Source: Sphingobium abikonense NBRC 16140 (lineage in GTDB: Bacteria; Pseudomonadota; Alphaproteobacteria; Sphingomonadales; Sphingomonadaceae). From it: 64,000 nucleotides of DNA. The notes under the pieces are model-generated. The model worked only from the letters and a program-made list of their open reading frames with translations, did not search any database and was not told where the DNA came from. The position numbers and the translations under genes are program-made. Below, piece after piece: positions 53,237 through 63,142 of this stretch. The DNA lies in the NCBI RefSeq assembly GCF_001598335.1, contig NZ_BCYT01000009.1, forward strand, positions 62,001-126,000, in the 5' to 3' direction. Every line of letters starts with the position of its first letter. Positions within the stretch are counted from its first letter, which is position 1.

Positions 53237-53719
53237 TCACGCAGCGGCGGCCGGTTCCTCAGCCATGGGCGTCACTTCATCGGTGCACAGCCATACCAGG
53301 TCGGCAAGGTCCAGCGTCCGCCCGTCATGCGCCTGGATGGCGATGGGGCGGATCGGCTGCCCGTCGCGCTTGTCGGCCAGCACCTGGCACGCCTGCGTGC
53401 CGCAGCCCCAGCGCTCGCCCCACTGGCGCAGCGCGATCATCGCAGGCGCCAAGTCCTGCCCCTTGGGCGTCAGGCGATATTCCACCTTGCGCCGGTCGCA
53501 CTGCATCGGCTGGCGCACCAAAATGCCGTTTTCCACCAGCCGGGCGAGCCGGTTGGCCAGGATGTTGCGGGCGATGCCCAGGGTCGACTGGAATTCCTCG
53601 AAATGGCGGATGCCCGACAGCGCGCCGCGCAGGATGAGGAAGGACCAGCGCTCTCCCATCATCTCCAGCGCGCTGGGCAGCGCGCATTGTTCCAAATCCT
53701 GTGCCAGATTATGTTTCAT
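53237..53719 (-). CDS. HxlR-family transcriptional regulator
   Basis: 160 residues from ATG 53719 (MKHNLAQDLEQCALPSALEM), preferred because MGERWSFLILRGALSGIRHF is at the usual distance; the open frame upstream has no likeness. The winged helix covers about 13-105, with FQSTLGIARNILANRLARLV as recognition helix and YRLTPKGQDLAPAMIALRQW as wing and dimer helix. Cys12, close to where the redox- or quinone-sensing Cys lies in several members, is present. It is divergent from the (p)ppGpp enzyme and may be read through into the LytS gene. Confidence 0.88.
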   Translation of the reverse strand: MKHNLAQDLEQCALPSALEMMGERWSFLILRGALSGIRHFEEFQSTLGIARNILANRLARLVENGILVRQPMQCDRRKVEYRLTPKGQDLAPAMIALRQWGERWGCGTQACQVLADKRDGQPIRPIAIQAHDGRTLDLADLVWLCTDEVTPMAEEPAAAA

Positions 53720-53829
53720 CTGTCCCACATATAGCGCAAAGCAACACCCGTTGCAAAATCGCCACCTTATTATCGCAACATGGCGTTTTTTTGTTGCACG
53801 ACAAGAGGGTTCCAACACAATCGGCGGCG

Positions 53830-55935
53830 ATGCTGCGTCAATATGAACTTGTCGAACGGGTAAAACGCTACGATCCGGATGCGGACGAGGCGATGATCAA
53901 CCGCGCCTATGTCTTTTCGGTCCAGAAACATGGCTCGCAAAAGCGCGCCAGCGGCGACCCCTATTTCAGCCACCCGATCGAAGTCGCGGGCATCCTCACC
54001 GACTTCAACCTCGACGATCAGACCATCGTCACCGCCCTCCTCCACGACACGATCGAGGATACGCTCGTCACCTATGACGAGATTGAGAGCGCCTTTGGTC
54101 CCGACGTTGCCCGCATGGTCGATGGCGTGACCAAGCTGTCCAAGATCGAGGCCATGTCCGAAAATGAGCGGGCGGCCGAAAATCTGCGCAAGTTCCTGCT
54201 CGCCATGTCCGACGACATTCGCGTGCTGCTGGTCAAGCTGGCCGACCGGCTGCACAATATGCGCACGCTGCACTTCATCAAGAATGAGGCCAAGCGCCGC
54301 CGCATCGCGCGCGAAACCATGGACATCTACGCCCCGCTGGCCGAGCGGATCGGCATGTACGACTTCATGCGCGAGATGCAGCTGCTCGCCTTTCGCGAGC
54401 TGGAGCCGGAGGCCTATGACAGCATCACCCGGCGCCTCGAACATCTGAAGGAAGGCGGCCATGACAAGGTCGACCGCATCGGCGCGGAACTGCAATTGCT
54501 GCTGGGCGGCAACGACCTGTCCGTGACCGTCTCGGGCCGCGAGAAACATCCCTATTCCATCTGGCGCAAGATGCAGGAGCGCCACATCAGCTTTGAACAG
54601 TTGACCGACGTCATGGCCTTCCGCGTCATCACCGACAGCACGGCCGACTGCTACCGCGCACTCGGCATCATCCACCAGACCTTCAAGATGGTGCCCGGCC
54701 GCTTCAAGGATTATATCTCCACACCCAAGCGCAACGGATATCGCTCGCTCCACACCACCGTCATCCATCAGGACAATGCCCGCATAGAGGTGCAGATTCG
54801 CAGCCGCGCGATGCACAATGACGCGGAACTGGGCCTTGCCGCCCATTGGGCCTACAAGCAGAAGGGCGACGCGACCGATCATCATGCCGCCTGGCTGCGC
54901 GACCTGGTCGAGATCCTCGAACAGAGCCAGGACGCGGAAGAGCTGCTCGAACATACCCGCATGGCGATGTATCAGGACCGCATCTTCGCCTTTACCCCCA
55001 AGGGCGAGCTGCACCAGCTGCCCAAAGGCTCCACCCCGGTCGATTTCGCCTATGCCGTTCACACGAGCCTTGGCAACCAGACCGTGGGGGCGAAGGTCAA
55101 TGGTCGTGTCGTGCCGCTGCGCACCTCCCTCGACAATGGCGACCAGGTCGAAATATTGAAGTCGGAGGGGCAGGAGCCGCAGCCCGGCTGGCTCTCCTTT
55201 GCCATCACAGGCAAGGCGCGCGCCGCCATCCGCCGCTTCATCCGCCAGAAACAGCGCGGTGAGGAGATCAAGCTTGGCGAGAAACTCTATGAGGAGATTA
55301 TCGGCCGCTTCCCGGCCGATCTTGCGAGCGAACTGGGCGACAAGGCGCTGAAGGCGGCGCTCAAGCGGTTGAAGCTGGAGGATCGCGCGGCGCTGATGGT
55401 CGCCATCGCCACCCACCGCGTGCTCGACCATGAAGTGATGGAGGCGCTGGTCCCCGGCTCCACCAGCGCGCAGGGGATGGAGGATGTGCATCCGCGCCAG
55501 CATGAACCCGTGTCGATCCGCGGCCTCACGCCGGGCATCGCCTATAATCTTGGCGATTGCTGCCATCCCGTGCCCGGCGACCGCATCGTGGGCGTGCGCC
55601 GCACCGGCGCGCCGATCGAGGTGCACACCATCGACTGCCGCTCGCTGGAGGTGGAGCAGGATGACGACTGGGTCGATCTGAGCTGGGACAGCAAGTCCAA
55701 GGGCGGCACCGCCCGCCTCTCCGTCATTGTCAAGAACCAGCCCGGTGCGCTGGCCGCCGTCGCCAATGTCTTCGGCGCGACCAAGGCGAACATCCTCAAC
55801 CTCCAGCTGGTCAACCGCGAAGGCCCCTTCCACACCGACATCATCGACCTGGAAGTGGCCGACGCCCAGCATCTGATGCGGATCCTGTCGGCGCTACGGG
55901 CGATCGATGTGGTGGTGCAGGCGGATAGGGTTTAG
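53830..55935 (+). CDS. rsh: Bifunctional (p)ppGpp synthetase/hydrolase
   Basis: 701 residues from ATG 53830 (MLRQYELVERVKRYDPDADE). Domains: HD hydrolase with His72-Asp73 in ALLHDTIEDT; synthetase near 220-350 with STPKRNGYRSLHTTVI; TGS near 380-440 (FTPKGELHQLPKGSTPVDFA); and an ACT domain at 630-700. Both catalytic sites look intact, so it is a SpoT-type long RSH that makes and destroys the alarmone in response to starvation. As in most alphaproteobacteria one such enzyme probably serves both roles. Confidence 0.97.
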   Translation: MLRQYELVERVKRYDPDADEAMINRAYVFSVQKHGSQKRASGDPYFSHPIEVAGILTDFNLDDQTIVTALLHDTIEDTLVTYDEIESAFGPDVARMVDGVTKLSKIEAMSENERAAENLRKFLLAMSDDIRVLLVKLADRLHNMRTLHFIKNEAKRRRIARETMDIYAPLAERIGMYDFMREMQLLAFRELEPEAYDSITRRLEHLKEGGHDKVDRIGAELQLLLGGNDLSVTVSGREKHPYSIWRKMQERHISFEQLTDVMAFRVITDSTADCYRALGIIHQTFKMVPGRFKDYISTPKRNGYRSLHTTVIHQDNARIEVQIRSRAMHNDAELGLAAHWAYKQKGDATDHHAAWLRDLVEILEQSQDAEELLEHTRMAMYQDRIFAFTPKGELHQLPKGSTPVDFAYAVHTSLGNQTVGAKVNGRVVPLRTSLDNGDQVEILKSEGQEPQPGWLSFAITGKARAAIRRFIRQKQRGEEIKLGEKLYEEIIGRFPADLASELGDKALKAALKRLKLEDRAALMVAIATHRVLDHEVMEALVPGSTSAQGMEDVHPRQHEPVSIRGLTPGIAYNLGDCCHPVPGDRIVGVRRTGAPIEVHTIDCRSLEVEQDDDWVDLSWDSKSKGGTARLSVIVKNQPGALAAVANVFGATKANILNLQLVNREGPFHTDIIDLEVADAQHLMRILSALRAIDVVVQADRV

Positions 55936-55967
55936 GGAGCCAGAGCGAGTTCTTCGGGCCTTTATAC

Positions 55968-56005
55968 GCCGCTCGACTAAATGCTCATAATGCCGATCGA
56001 GCGGC
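55968..56005. terminator. Hairpin between convergent rsh and guaA
   Basis: GCCGCTCGA (55968-55976) and TCGAGCGGC (55997-56005) pair perfectly across a 20-base loop in the 87-base gap between two convergent genes. Without a T-run it is a bidirectional terminator by position only. Confidence 0.55.
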
Positions 56006-56022
56006 AACACACGCGGGATCAA

Positions 56023-57594
56023 TCATTCCCACTCGATCGTGCCGGGGGGCTTGCTGGTATAGTCGTAGACGACGCGGTTGATGCCCTTCACCTCGTTGAT
56101 GATGCGGGTGGCGACGCGGCTCAAAAACGCGGCGTCAAAGGGGTAGATATCGGCGGTCATGCCGTCGGTGGAGGTGACGGCGCGCACGGCGCAGACATTG
56201 TCATAGGTGCGGTGGTCGCCCATTACGCCCACGGTGCGGACGGGCAGCAGCACGGCGAAGGCCTGCCAGATCGCGTCATAGAGGCCCGCGCCCCGGATTT
56301 CCTCCAGATAGATTGCGTCGGCCTTGCGCAATATGTCGCAGCGTTCCTTGGTGACTTCGCCGGGGATGCGGATGGCAAGGCCCGGGCCAGGGAAGGGATG
56401 GCGGCCGACGAAAATGTCGGGCAGCCCAAGCTCCTTGCCCAGCACGCGCACTTCGTCCTTGAACAGTTCACGTAAGGGTTCGACCAGCTTCATGTTCATG
56501 CGCTCGGGCAGGCCGCCGACATTGTGGTGCGACTTGATCGTTACCGACGGCCCGCCGGTGAAGCTGACGGATTCGATCACGTCAGGATAGAGCGTGCCCT
56601 GCGCCAGGAAGTCCGCGCCGCCGATCTTCTTCGCTTCCTCCTCGAACACGGCGATGAATTCGCCGCCGATGAACTTGCGCTTCTTTTCGGGGTCCGTGAG
56701 GCCGGCGAGGCCACCGAGGAAGCGATCTTCCGCATTCACATGCACCAACTTGATGCCATAATGTTCGCGGAACAGGCTCACCACCTGTTCCGCTTCACCC
56801 AGCCGCATCAGGCCATGGTCGACAAAGACGCAGGTGAGCTGATCGCCGATCGCCTCATGGATCAGCACCGCCGCCACCGCACTGTCGACGCCACCCGACA
56901 GGCCGCAGATGACCCGGCCATCGCCGACTTGGCTACGGATTTCGGCAATCTTGACCTGCCGGAACTCGGCCATGGTCCAGTCGCCGGCGAGGCCGCAGAC
57001 ATGGCGGACGAAATTGGCGATCAGCTTGCCGCCGTCCGGCGTGTGCACGACTTCGGGATGGAATTGCGTGCCGTAGAATTTCCGCTCTTCATCGGCGATG
57101 ACCGCGAAGGGCGCGCCGTCCGACACGGCGACGATTTTGAAGCCCGGGGCGAATTTCGTGACCTTGTCGCCATGGCTCATCCATACCTGATGCCGCTCGC
57201 CAACCTCCCACAATCCGTCGAACAGGGCGCAGGGTTCGGTCACGGTCAGGAAGGCGCGACCAAATTCGCCGCCCTCCCCGGTTTCATGGCCGGGACGCAC
57301 TTCGCCGCCCAGCTGATGGCTCATCACCTGCTGCCCGTAGCAGATGCCGAGGATCGGCACGCCGGCGTCGAACAGCGCCTGCGGCGCGCGCGGGCTACCT
57401 TCGTCGGGAACGCCGGCCGGAGAGCCGGACAGGATGATGCCCTTGGGCTTCAGGCGCTCGAACGCTTCGGCGGCGGCGGTAAAGGGGGCGATTTCGGAAT
57501 AGACCCCGGCTTCGCGCACGCGCCGGGCGATAAGCTGAGTCACCTGGCTGCCGAAATCCACGATGAGGATCGTATCCTGAAGGGGCAGCGTCAT
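56023..57594 (-). CDS. guaA: GMP synthase (glutamine-hydrolysing)
   Basis: 523 residues from ATG 57594, with AAAGG upstream; the longer open frame has no likeness. The class I amidotransferase has the nucleophile Cys85 in [15 protein letters not shown] and the HP...E catalytic His-Glu in [12 protein letters not shown]. The ATP-pyrophosphatase P-loop SGGVDS is near 235, followed by the GMPS C-terminal domain that ends [11 protein letters not shown]. It converts XMP to GMP in the cytosol. The 509 bases upstream carry a tandem repeat. Confidence 0.98.
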   Translation of the reverse strand: MTLPLQDTILIVDFGSQVTQLIARRVREAGVYSEIAPFTAAAEAFERLKPKGIILSGSPAGVPDEGSPRAPQALFDAGVPILGICYGQQVMSHQLGGEVRPGHETGEGGEFGRAFLTVTEPCALFDGLWEVGERHQVWMSHGDKVTKFAPGFKIVAVSDGAPFAVIADEERKFYGTQFHPEVVHTPDGGKLIANFVRHVCGLAGDWTMAEFRQVKIAEIRSQVGDGRVICGLSGGVDSAVAAVLIHEAIGDQLTCVFVDHGLMRLGEAEQVVSLFREHYGIKLVHVNAEDRFLGGLAGLTDPEKKRKFIGGEFIAVFEEEAKKIGGADFLAQGTLYPDVIESVSFTGGPSVTIKSHHNVGGLPERMNMKLVEPLRELFKDEVRVLGKELGLPDIFVGRHPFPGPGLAIRIPGEVTKERCDILRKADAIYLEEIRGAGLYDAIWQAFAVLLPVRTVGVMGDHRTYDNVCAVRAVTSTDGMTADIYPFDAAFLSRVATRIINEVKGINRVVYDYTSKPPGTIEWE

Positions 57595-57810
57595 CGAATC
57601 GCCTTTATGTCGAATGGTGGAAGGGATTCGCGCCCGGTTAGTCGCCCATTCGCGCAATGTCCAGTTGAGCGCGCCACGCCCCCGATGCGAGGGGGACGCC
57701 CAATCGCCGGGGCGGCATGATGCCCGTGCGACAAGGCCATGGGCATGGCACAGCCGGTGGCAAAAGCGACAGGGGCGAAGTTCACAGTGTCGTCGGGCTT
57801 TCGAGGCCCG

Positions 57811-57865
57811 AAGCGACCGGAAAGCGACCACAAAGCGACCACGAAGCGACACCTGAGCGACAGAG
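57811..57865. repeat. 11-bp tandem repeat upstream of guaA
   Basis: Five head-to-tail units of exactly 11 bases, with core AAGCGAC: AAGCGACCGGA, AAGCGACCACA, AAGCGACCACG, AAGCGACACCT, GAGCGACAGAG. The first three are nearly identical and the last two diverge. One more AAGCGAC occurs at 57764. The array is about 220 bases upstream of the guaA start. Eleven bases is about one helical turn, so each unit faces the same side of the DNA, as in an array of protein sites. Confidence 0.75.
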
Positions 57866-58103
57866 GTTCGGCAGCGAATGGCCGTGCGAACGGGCGTTGA
57901 CGAGGCGGGATGGGGCTCGACGTGTGAAGGGAGGCATGGGCCGGCATCTGGCAGGATAGATCAGTTATTTTCCAACATTGGAAGGGTGTTGGATGCGGCC
58001 AAGGCGACTCTATGCCAGCCTCGCTCCCGCATCCCGCGCCCTGCCCCCGTTGGTCTGCGGTTTCCCATTCCGGTCAAGGCAGCAGGCCGGCCTGGGGTCC
58101 GGC
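57866..58103. other. Remaining gap between flotillin and guaA
   Basis: No supported gene. The stretch 57595-57810 plus this part makes about 450 unexplained bases. It would contain the guaA promoter (near 57600-57750) and the end of the flotillin operon, but no clear terminator hairpin with T-run is seen. Confidence 0.4.
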
Positions 58104-59813
58104 CTATGCCGCCGGACTATCCTCGACCGGCTGTGGGGAGCTGGCAACAGGGGATGGGGACGCCGCCGCGCCCTTCACCATCGCGTCGAGGCTGGTGCCG
58201 TCCAAACCCAGCTCCTTCATGAGGCCGTCGATCACCGGCGCCTGGGCCCGATAGCGCAGGGCCGCAGAGACGGCCGCGTTGGCAAGGTTCTGATCCCCGC
58301 CCCCAGTGCCGGTGCCAGCCGATCCGTCCACGCCGCCGCCCTGGCCAGTCAAGCCATCGACCTGAACGATGCGGATGGAATCGATTGCCTCCATCGGCTT
58401 GGCCGCTTCGCGCACCAGATCCGGGAGTATCTTGAGCAGCGCGATCTTGGTCTGGAGCGACACCTGATCGGACGAAAGGATGTTGGCCGCTTCGTTCACC
58501 GCACGCTGGCCCGCTGCCTCCACTTCAAAGCGAACACGATCCGCCTCGGCGCGCAGCTTGGCCGCTTCCGCCTCGCCCTCCGCAGCCAGGCGCATGGCTT
58601 CGGCGCGGTCGGCAGCGGCCTGCTTTTCCGCCTCGGCTTCCACCCGGACCTGAATGGCGGCGCGTTCCGCTTCCCGTGCCGCGTCGATAAGTTCGATGCG
58701 CTTGGCGCGTTCCGCGACTTCCGTCGCGCGGGAGGTTTGAACCTGTTCCTCGGCGGCGACAGCCTTGGCGCGGGCCTCGTCGGCTTCGGCCTTGGCCTGG
58801 CTTTCCTGCCGGCTCTTGTTCTGGACGGCGATCTGCTGTTCCTGGCGGGCCAGTTCGAGCGCCTGTTCCTGCGCGATCCGGGCCTGTTTGACGGTGCGGT
58901 CAGCCTCGATCTGCTGGCTATCGACCAGTTTCTTCGCCTCGATCCGCGCCTGTTCCGCCTCCTGCTGACGCAGCGCCTGTTCGCGGGCGACTTCGGCCGC
59001 CTGTTCCGCGCGGCGCATTTCGACTTCGCGTTCCTGCTCCAGCCGTGCAAATTCGGTGTCGCGCGCGATGATCATCGACTGACGTTCAGCCTCGAGATTT
59101 TTCGTTTCGATCTGGACGCGGGTTTCCTGCTCGATGTCGTTGCGGGTCTTCTTGCGCAGTTCGATCTGTTCGGTCAGTTTGGTAAGGCCTTCGGCATCAA
59201 AGGCGTTATTGGCATTAAAATGCTCGATCGAAGTCTGGTCGAGACCGGTGAGCGACACGCTTTCCAGTTCCAGGCCGTTCATGGCAAGATCGACCGACGA
59301 AACCTGCTGCACTTTCTGGACAAATTCGCTGCGCTGTTCATGCAGCTGGTTCATCGTCATGCCCGCCGCCACGGAGCGCAAGGCGTCGACAAATTTGCCC
59401 TCGACCAATTCCTTGAGCGCTTCGGGGTTCATGGTACGCATGCCGAGCGTCTGGGCAGCGATCGCGATGGATTGCGCGTCCGGCTTCACGCGCACGTAAA
59501 ATTCCGCCTTCACGTCAATGCGCAGCCGATCTAGCGTGATGAGCGCGTCGGCATTTTTCCGTTCGACCGCCAGGCGCACCGTGTTCATGTTGACCGGCAT
59601 GGTTTCATGAAAGATCGGCAGCACCAGCGCGCCGCCATTCATCACCACCTTTTCGCCGCCAAAGCCGGTGCGCACGAACCCGATTTCCTTCGACGCCCGC
59701 TTGTAGAGGCGCGCGATGATGACGCCCAGTACGATGAGAACGAGGAGGCCGCTACCGGCGATCACCGCATAAGGCAGCACGGATACGCCGTCCTGTGCGA
59801 CGGGAAGGGTCAT
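58104..59813 (-). CDS. yqiK: Flotillin-family protein YqiK
   Basis: 569 residues. One membrane helix at about 16-36 (AVIAGSGLLVLIVLGVIIAR), then the SPFH/prohibitin domain to about 240 (VVMNGGALVLPIFHETMPVN, LITLDRLRIDVKAEFYVRV). A 250-residue Glu/Ala/Arg coiled coil follows (about 240-490), and the C-terminus is Gly- and Ala/Pro-rich. It anchors ordered membrane microdomains as homo-oligomers. The gene is 12 bases downstream of the YqiJ gene; E. coli has the same yqiJ-yqiK pair. Confidence 0.93.
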   Translation of the reverse strand: MTLPVAQDGVSVLPYAVIAGSGLLVLIVLGVIIARLYKRASKEIGFVRTGFGGEKVVMNGGALVLPIFHETMPVNMNTVRLAVERKNADALITLDRLRIDVKAEFYVRVKPDAQSIAIAAQTLGMRTMNPEALKELVEGKFVDALRSVAAGMTMNQLHEQRSEFVQKVQQVSSVDLAMNGLELESVSLTGLDQTSIEHFNANNAFDAEGLTKLTEQIELRKKTRNDIEQETRVQIETKNLEAERQSMIIARDTEFARLEQEREVEMRRAEQAAEVAREQALRQQEAEQARIEAKKLVDSQQIEADRTVKQARIAQEQALELARQEQQIAVQNKSRQESQAKAEADEARAKAVAAEEQVQTSRATEVAERAKRIELIDAAREAERAAIQVRVEAEAEKQAAADRAEAMRLAAEGEAEAAKLRAEADRVRFEVEAAGQRAVNEAANILSSDQVSLQTKIALLKILPDLVREAAKPMEAIDSIRIVQVDGLTGQGGGVDGSAGTGTGGGDQNLANAAVSAALRYRAQAPVIDGLMKELGLDGTSLDAMVKGAAASPSPVASSPQPVEDSPAA

Positions 59814-59825
59814 GACATTGTCTCC

Positions 59826-60425
59826 TCAGAGCCGGGGCAAGTAGCGATCGCCATGGGATATGGCGCGAAAGATCTGGCCATCGCGGCGTACGAGCAGGAT
59901 CGTCTCGCCCTCCTCCAGCCGCTGGCCGTCATTGTCAGGCTCGACCATGACATAATGATGCTGACCATGATGATCCTGAACGCGGGCGCGCGCGGGCGAT
60001 CCGGCGCAGGCGCAACCGGTCACGATGACGGCATGACTGCCCACCAGATGATCGATGGGAATGGCCGTGCTGTGATCGCGCGGCAGGAGCGGCGCCAGCG
60101 CGCGTGCCGCCAGGCCGGTCGCTGGCAGCGCGAGCGCTCCGGCGACAGGCACCGCGATCCACGGGGACAGCATTGCGCCGACAATGTCATGTGCCGCTTG
60201 CTGGCCAAGCAGACCGATCACGGAAAAGAGGGTCAGGAACAGTGCAATGAGGGCCAGCAGCGGCAGACGGCCGAATCCGAGCCAGCCGAGCAGGTCAGCA
60301 TCCGCGTCCAAATCCAGATCGGCGTCGCCGCCCAGACCCAGGGCCTGGACGAGTCCGATCACGAGCATCAATGCAAAGGCCGAAACGAAAATGATGTTGT
60401 TCGGCGCAAAGAGAAAGCCCGCCAC
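59826..60425 (-). CDS. yqiJ: YqiJ-family OB-fold membrane protein
   Basis: 199 residues from a GTG at 60425 with AGGGGG six bases upstream. Hydrophobic helices near 10-30, 48-72 and 85-112; a very acidic loop DLDLDADADLL (about 37-47) lies between the first two. The C-terminal 70 residues form an OB-fold beta barrel (SHAVIVTGCACAGSPARARV, GETILLVRRDGQIFRAI), as in NfeD, the usual partner of flotillins. It sits 12 bases upstream of the flotillin gene. The acidic loop might bind cations (inference). Confidence 0.88.
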   Translation of the reverse strand: MAGFLFAPNNIIFVSAFALMLVIGLVQALGLGGDADLDLDADADLLGWLGFGRLPLLALIALFLTLFSVIGLLGQQAAHDIVGAMLSPWIAVPVAGALALPATGLAARALAPLLPRDHSTAIPIDHLVGSHAVIVTGCACAGSPARARVQDHHGQHHYVMVEPDNDGQRLEEGETILLVRRDGQIFRAISHGDRYLPRL

Positions 60426-60578
60426 CCCTAACCCCCTGATTCGGGGCAGATGCTAGCCCAGCTTTGCGTGCGCCGACAGCAAAACCCGCTGCGTGCATCT
60501 CTGAGTATCGGTCGGCGCATGGCGGCATGGCAGCGGCCTCATTCCGATCTTCTGCGGCGCGCTGAAAGGCGGATCGTC

Positions 60579-62381
60579 TCAGGCTGCCAGATGCAGTCGG
60601 TTCCTGCCCGCGCGCTTGGCGGAATATAGGGCCTGGTCGGCGCGGCGCAGAAGCGCGTCGGCACTTTCTCCCGGCGTCAGCTCCGCTACGCCTATGCTGA
60701 TAGTGACAGGGGGACCGCTGTCGGCGGCTTCGATCGTTTCCCTGATCCGTTCGCCCACGCGCAAGGCGGTTTCCTGAGTCGCATCCGGCAGGACGATGAC
60801 GAATTCCTCCCCGCCATATCTACCAACGAGATCGCCGCTGCGCAGCTGGGCCGCCGCTTCCTGGGCGACGCGCCTGATCACCTCATCGCCGGTCTGATGG
60901 CCATAGCTGTCGTTGATCCGCTTGAAATGGTCGATATCGAAAATGGCGATGGAAACGGACTTGCCGGACTGTTCCGCCGCGGCGATCGCCTGATTTAGAA
61001 CATACTCTGTCCGGCGGCGGTTGGCGATCCCGGTCAGCTGGTCCGTCTGCGCCATGATGAGCGCACGCTGCGCGGCGTCTTCGGCGCTCCGCCGGGCTTG
61101 CTCCATGCTTTCTTCATGCGCCACCTGCGCGGAAATATCCTGGATGATGCCGAACAGACCAGAGGCTCCGTTCGATTCGCCCTGATCAATCTCTCCCTTC
61201 GAAAAGACATGCCGCACCTCGCCGTCCGGGCGGACGATCCGCGCCTTGAATTCAAAGCCTGTGTGATGTTGCAGCGTTTGTTCGATATGCGCGCGCACCA
61301 TGGGCCTGTCATCGGGATGATAGGCGTCAATCGCCTTGTCGAGCGCCGGCGGGGCGGAGCCTTCCAATCCGTGAATGTGAAACACTTCCCGCGACCAGCT
61401 GATCGTCTGCGATTCCAAGTCGAGCCGCCAATGCCCGATCTGCCCGGCCGATTCGGCGAGTTCGAGCAGCCGCATCCTGCTGGCAAGGCGGCTGTTCAGC
61501 TGCTCTCTTGCCACCAGCAGCGTCGCGATCGGAAGCGCGCCGGCAAAGAGCGCGAGCAGGTAGATTTGCAGAAAGAGGCCGCGTGCAAATGGTCCGCCAG
61601 CCATTAATGCCAGCGGGCCATGGTCGAACACGGTCGCCACCGTACTGAACCCCGAGACGATGAGGACGCCGCCCGCCGCCCCGAGCGGTCCGAGGCGATA
61701 CACCGCCATGAGGACGGCCAGCATGGGGAGGAACAGGAGCGGATAGCGCGATTGCCAGAAGCATAGCCCCGTCACCACCGCGACGGCCATGAATATCTTG
61801 ATCGCCGAAAGGGCGGACGCCCATGACGCCTTTGACCGGCGAGCGAATACGCCCCTTCCCACGATCAGCAGCAAGGGCGAGACGATGAGGATGCCCAGAA
61901 GGTCCGTTGCGAACCAGGAGAGAAAAAAGTCGGCAGATGGAGTGGGACCAGTGAACGTTGCAATGGCTGCGCTCAGCAGGGTCGCGATGGCGGCCACTTT
62001 TGTAAAGCAAATGAGATCGGTCGGCTCGACGAAAGACACCTGACAGCTGGTGCGATAGCGCAGCAGCCATAGGGCAATGGCCGCCTCACTGATATTCGCG
62101 ACAGTGAACATCGCGGATATATGGAACGTGTTTCCCGCCAGCAGATTGGCGAGAAGACTGGCGATGGCGGCCGCGACGATATGCCATTTGAGACGCGATC
62201 GGGGCGTGGTCAGCACCACCGCCAGCATGATCCCGCTCGCTGGCCACAGGGCGGCAATGCCGTCGCCGCTTCGGGTCAATTCCAGCGACCCGAAGGCGGC
62301 CGCGAAATAGGACAAGCCGGTCAGGACAGGCGGGGCTGTCCGACGCACTAGATTGTTGAAAAGGCGGACATGCGGGCTCAT
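60579..62381 (-). CDS. Diguanylate cyclase with MASE1 and PAS domains
   Basis: 600 residues. MASE1 membrane sensor with about eight helices (1-300), beginning PVLTGLSYFAAAFGSLELTR; a PAS domain (about 310-425: WRLDLESQTISWSREVFHIH, VRHVFSKGEIDQGESN); then GGDEF (435-598) with active-site GGEEF near 522-526 and DHFKRINDSYGHQTGDEVIR. The inhibitory RxxD motif (5 residues before GGEEF) is not present in a clear form. It should make cyclic di-GMP, which the two PilZ proteins of this window could read. It stands alone. Confidence 0.94.
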   Translation of the reverse strand: MSPHVRLFNNLVRRTAPPVLTGLSYFAAAFGSLELTRSGDGIAALWPASGIMLAVVLTTPRSRLKWHIVAAAIASLLANLLAGNTFHISAMFTVANISEAAIALWLLRYRTSCQVSFVEPTDLICFTKVAAIATLLSAAIATFTGPTPSADFFLSWFATDLLGILIVSPLLLIVGRGVFARRSKASWASALSAIKIFMAVAVVTGLCFWQSRYPLLFLPMLAVLMAVYRLGPLGAAGGVLIVSGFSTVATVFDHGPLALMAGGPFARGLFLQIYLLALFAGALPIATLLVAREQLNSRLASRMRLLELAESAGQIGHWRLDLESQTISWSREVFHIHGLEGSAPPALDKAIDAYHPDDRPMVRAHIEQTLQHHTGFEFKARIVRPDGEVRHVFSKGEIDQGESNGASGLFGIIQDISAQVAHEESMEQARRSAEDAAQRALIMAQTDQLTGIANRRRTEYVLNQAIAAAEQSGKSVSIAIFDIDHFKRINDSYGHQTGDEVIRRVAQEAAAQLRSGDLVGRYGGEEFVIVLPDATQETALRVGERIRETIEAADSGPPVTISIGVAELTPGESADALLRRADQALYSAKRAGRNRLHLAA

Positions 62382-62503
62382 TCAGCCATGGTGGCGTCGA
62401 ATGGTTAACAGCTTCCTCAAAAATGGCTGAAATCGACGCGTTTTAGCCCTCAACTTACGGGCAGGCGCTTGTCCGGTGAAACAACAGTGGAATCGGTCCG
62501 GTG

Positions 62504-63142
62504 TCAGCGCGAAACCAGGTCGCGGCTGAGATAGACCTGCGCCACGCGGCCGTCGCGGTCTATTGCGCAGGTGAAGCGGCGGGTCTGGCCGGTGGCGGCG
62601 CGGCTGCTGGCGCGCTGTTCGACCTGGCCGTCGATATTGTAGCCGCCATCGGCTGTGGCGACCGGGCTGGCCATGGTGCGAACATCCGCATAGCCGCCGT
62701 CGCGCTCGGCTTCGTCACGGGCCGCGCGGGCGCAGCTGTCGGCCAGCGCATCGTCCTGCGCGCCGATGTCGGCGAAATCGGCTTCGTCGGCGGGGGGCGG
62801 CGGCGCATCGCTGCCCAGGTCATCGCCATAATCGGTGCCGGTGCGGGGTGGCGGTGCGTCATATTCGCCGCCAGTGATCGGATCGCGCAGCTTGCGGTCC
62901 CTGGACATGGAGTTGGCGACGATCGCGACGGCGCCGACCAGCGCGGCGACGCCAATGGCATCGCCCAGGCCAAAGCCGTTGCCGCGATAGCGGTGATGCC
63001 GGTCCCAGCCGCCGTTCCAGCTCCGGTCATGCCCCCGGTCCCAGCGCGGACGCGCTTCGGCGGCGCTGACGCTGCCCAGCAACAGGCCCGCGCTCACCAG
63101 CGCTCCGGTCATCCAGCGTGCCTTGGTCCCAATCATGCTCAT
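62504..63142 (-). CDS. Secreted or envelope protein of unknown function
   Basis: 212 residues from ATG 63142, overlapping the S9 peptidase stop (ATGA); a second ATG at 63136 has better spacing to AGGAGG. The leader [20 protein letters not shown] ends SVSAAEA. Next comes an Arg/Trp/His-rich stretch ([12 protein letters not shown]), a short hydrophobic segment with [19 protein letters not shown] that may be a membrane helix, an acidic Pro-rich linker, and a domain with [20 protein letters not shown] and [20 protein letters not shown] (two Cys). I have seen the same overall layout in sphingomonads; function unknown. Confidence 0.78.
   Translation of the reverse strand: MSMIGTKARWMTGALVSAGLLLGSVSAAEARPRWDRGHDRSWNGGWDRHHRYRGNGFGLGDAIGVAALVGAVAIVANSMSRDRKLRDPITGGEYDAPPPRTGTDYGDDLGSDAPPPPADEADFADIGAQDDALADSCARAARDEAERDGGYADVRTMASPVATADGGYNIDGQVEQRASSRAATGQTRRFTCAIDRDGRVAQVYLSRDLVSR

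Noticed and set aside
53770..55872. 700-residue minus-strand open frame opposite rsh
   Set aside because: The plus-strand frame carries HD, synthetase, TGS and ACT domains; the opposite frame has no domain.
57811..57865. CRISPR array
   Set aside because: The units are contiguous 11-mers with no spacers, and no cas genes are present.
57978..59534. 518-residue plus-strand open frame opposite the flotillin gene
   Set aside because: Complement of an Ala/Glu/Arg coiled coil, giving a repetitive Leu/Phe/Arg-rich translation without a plausible start.
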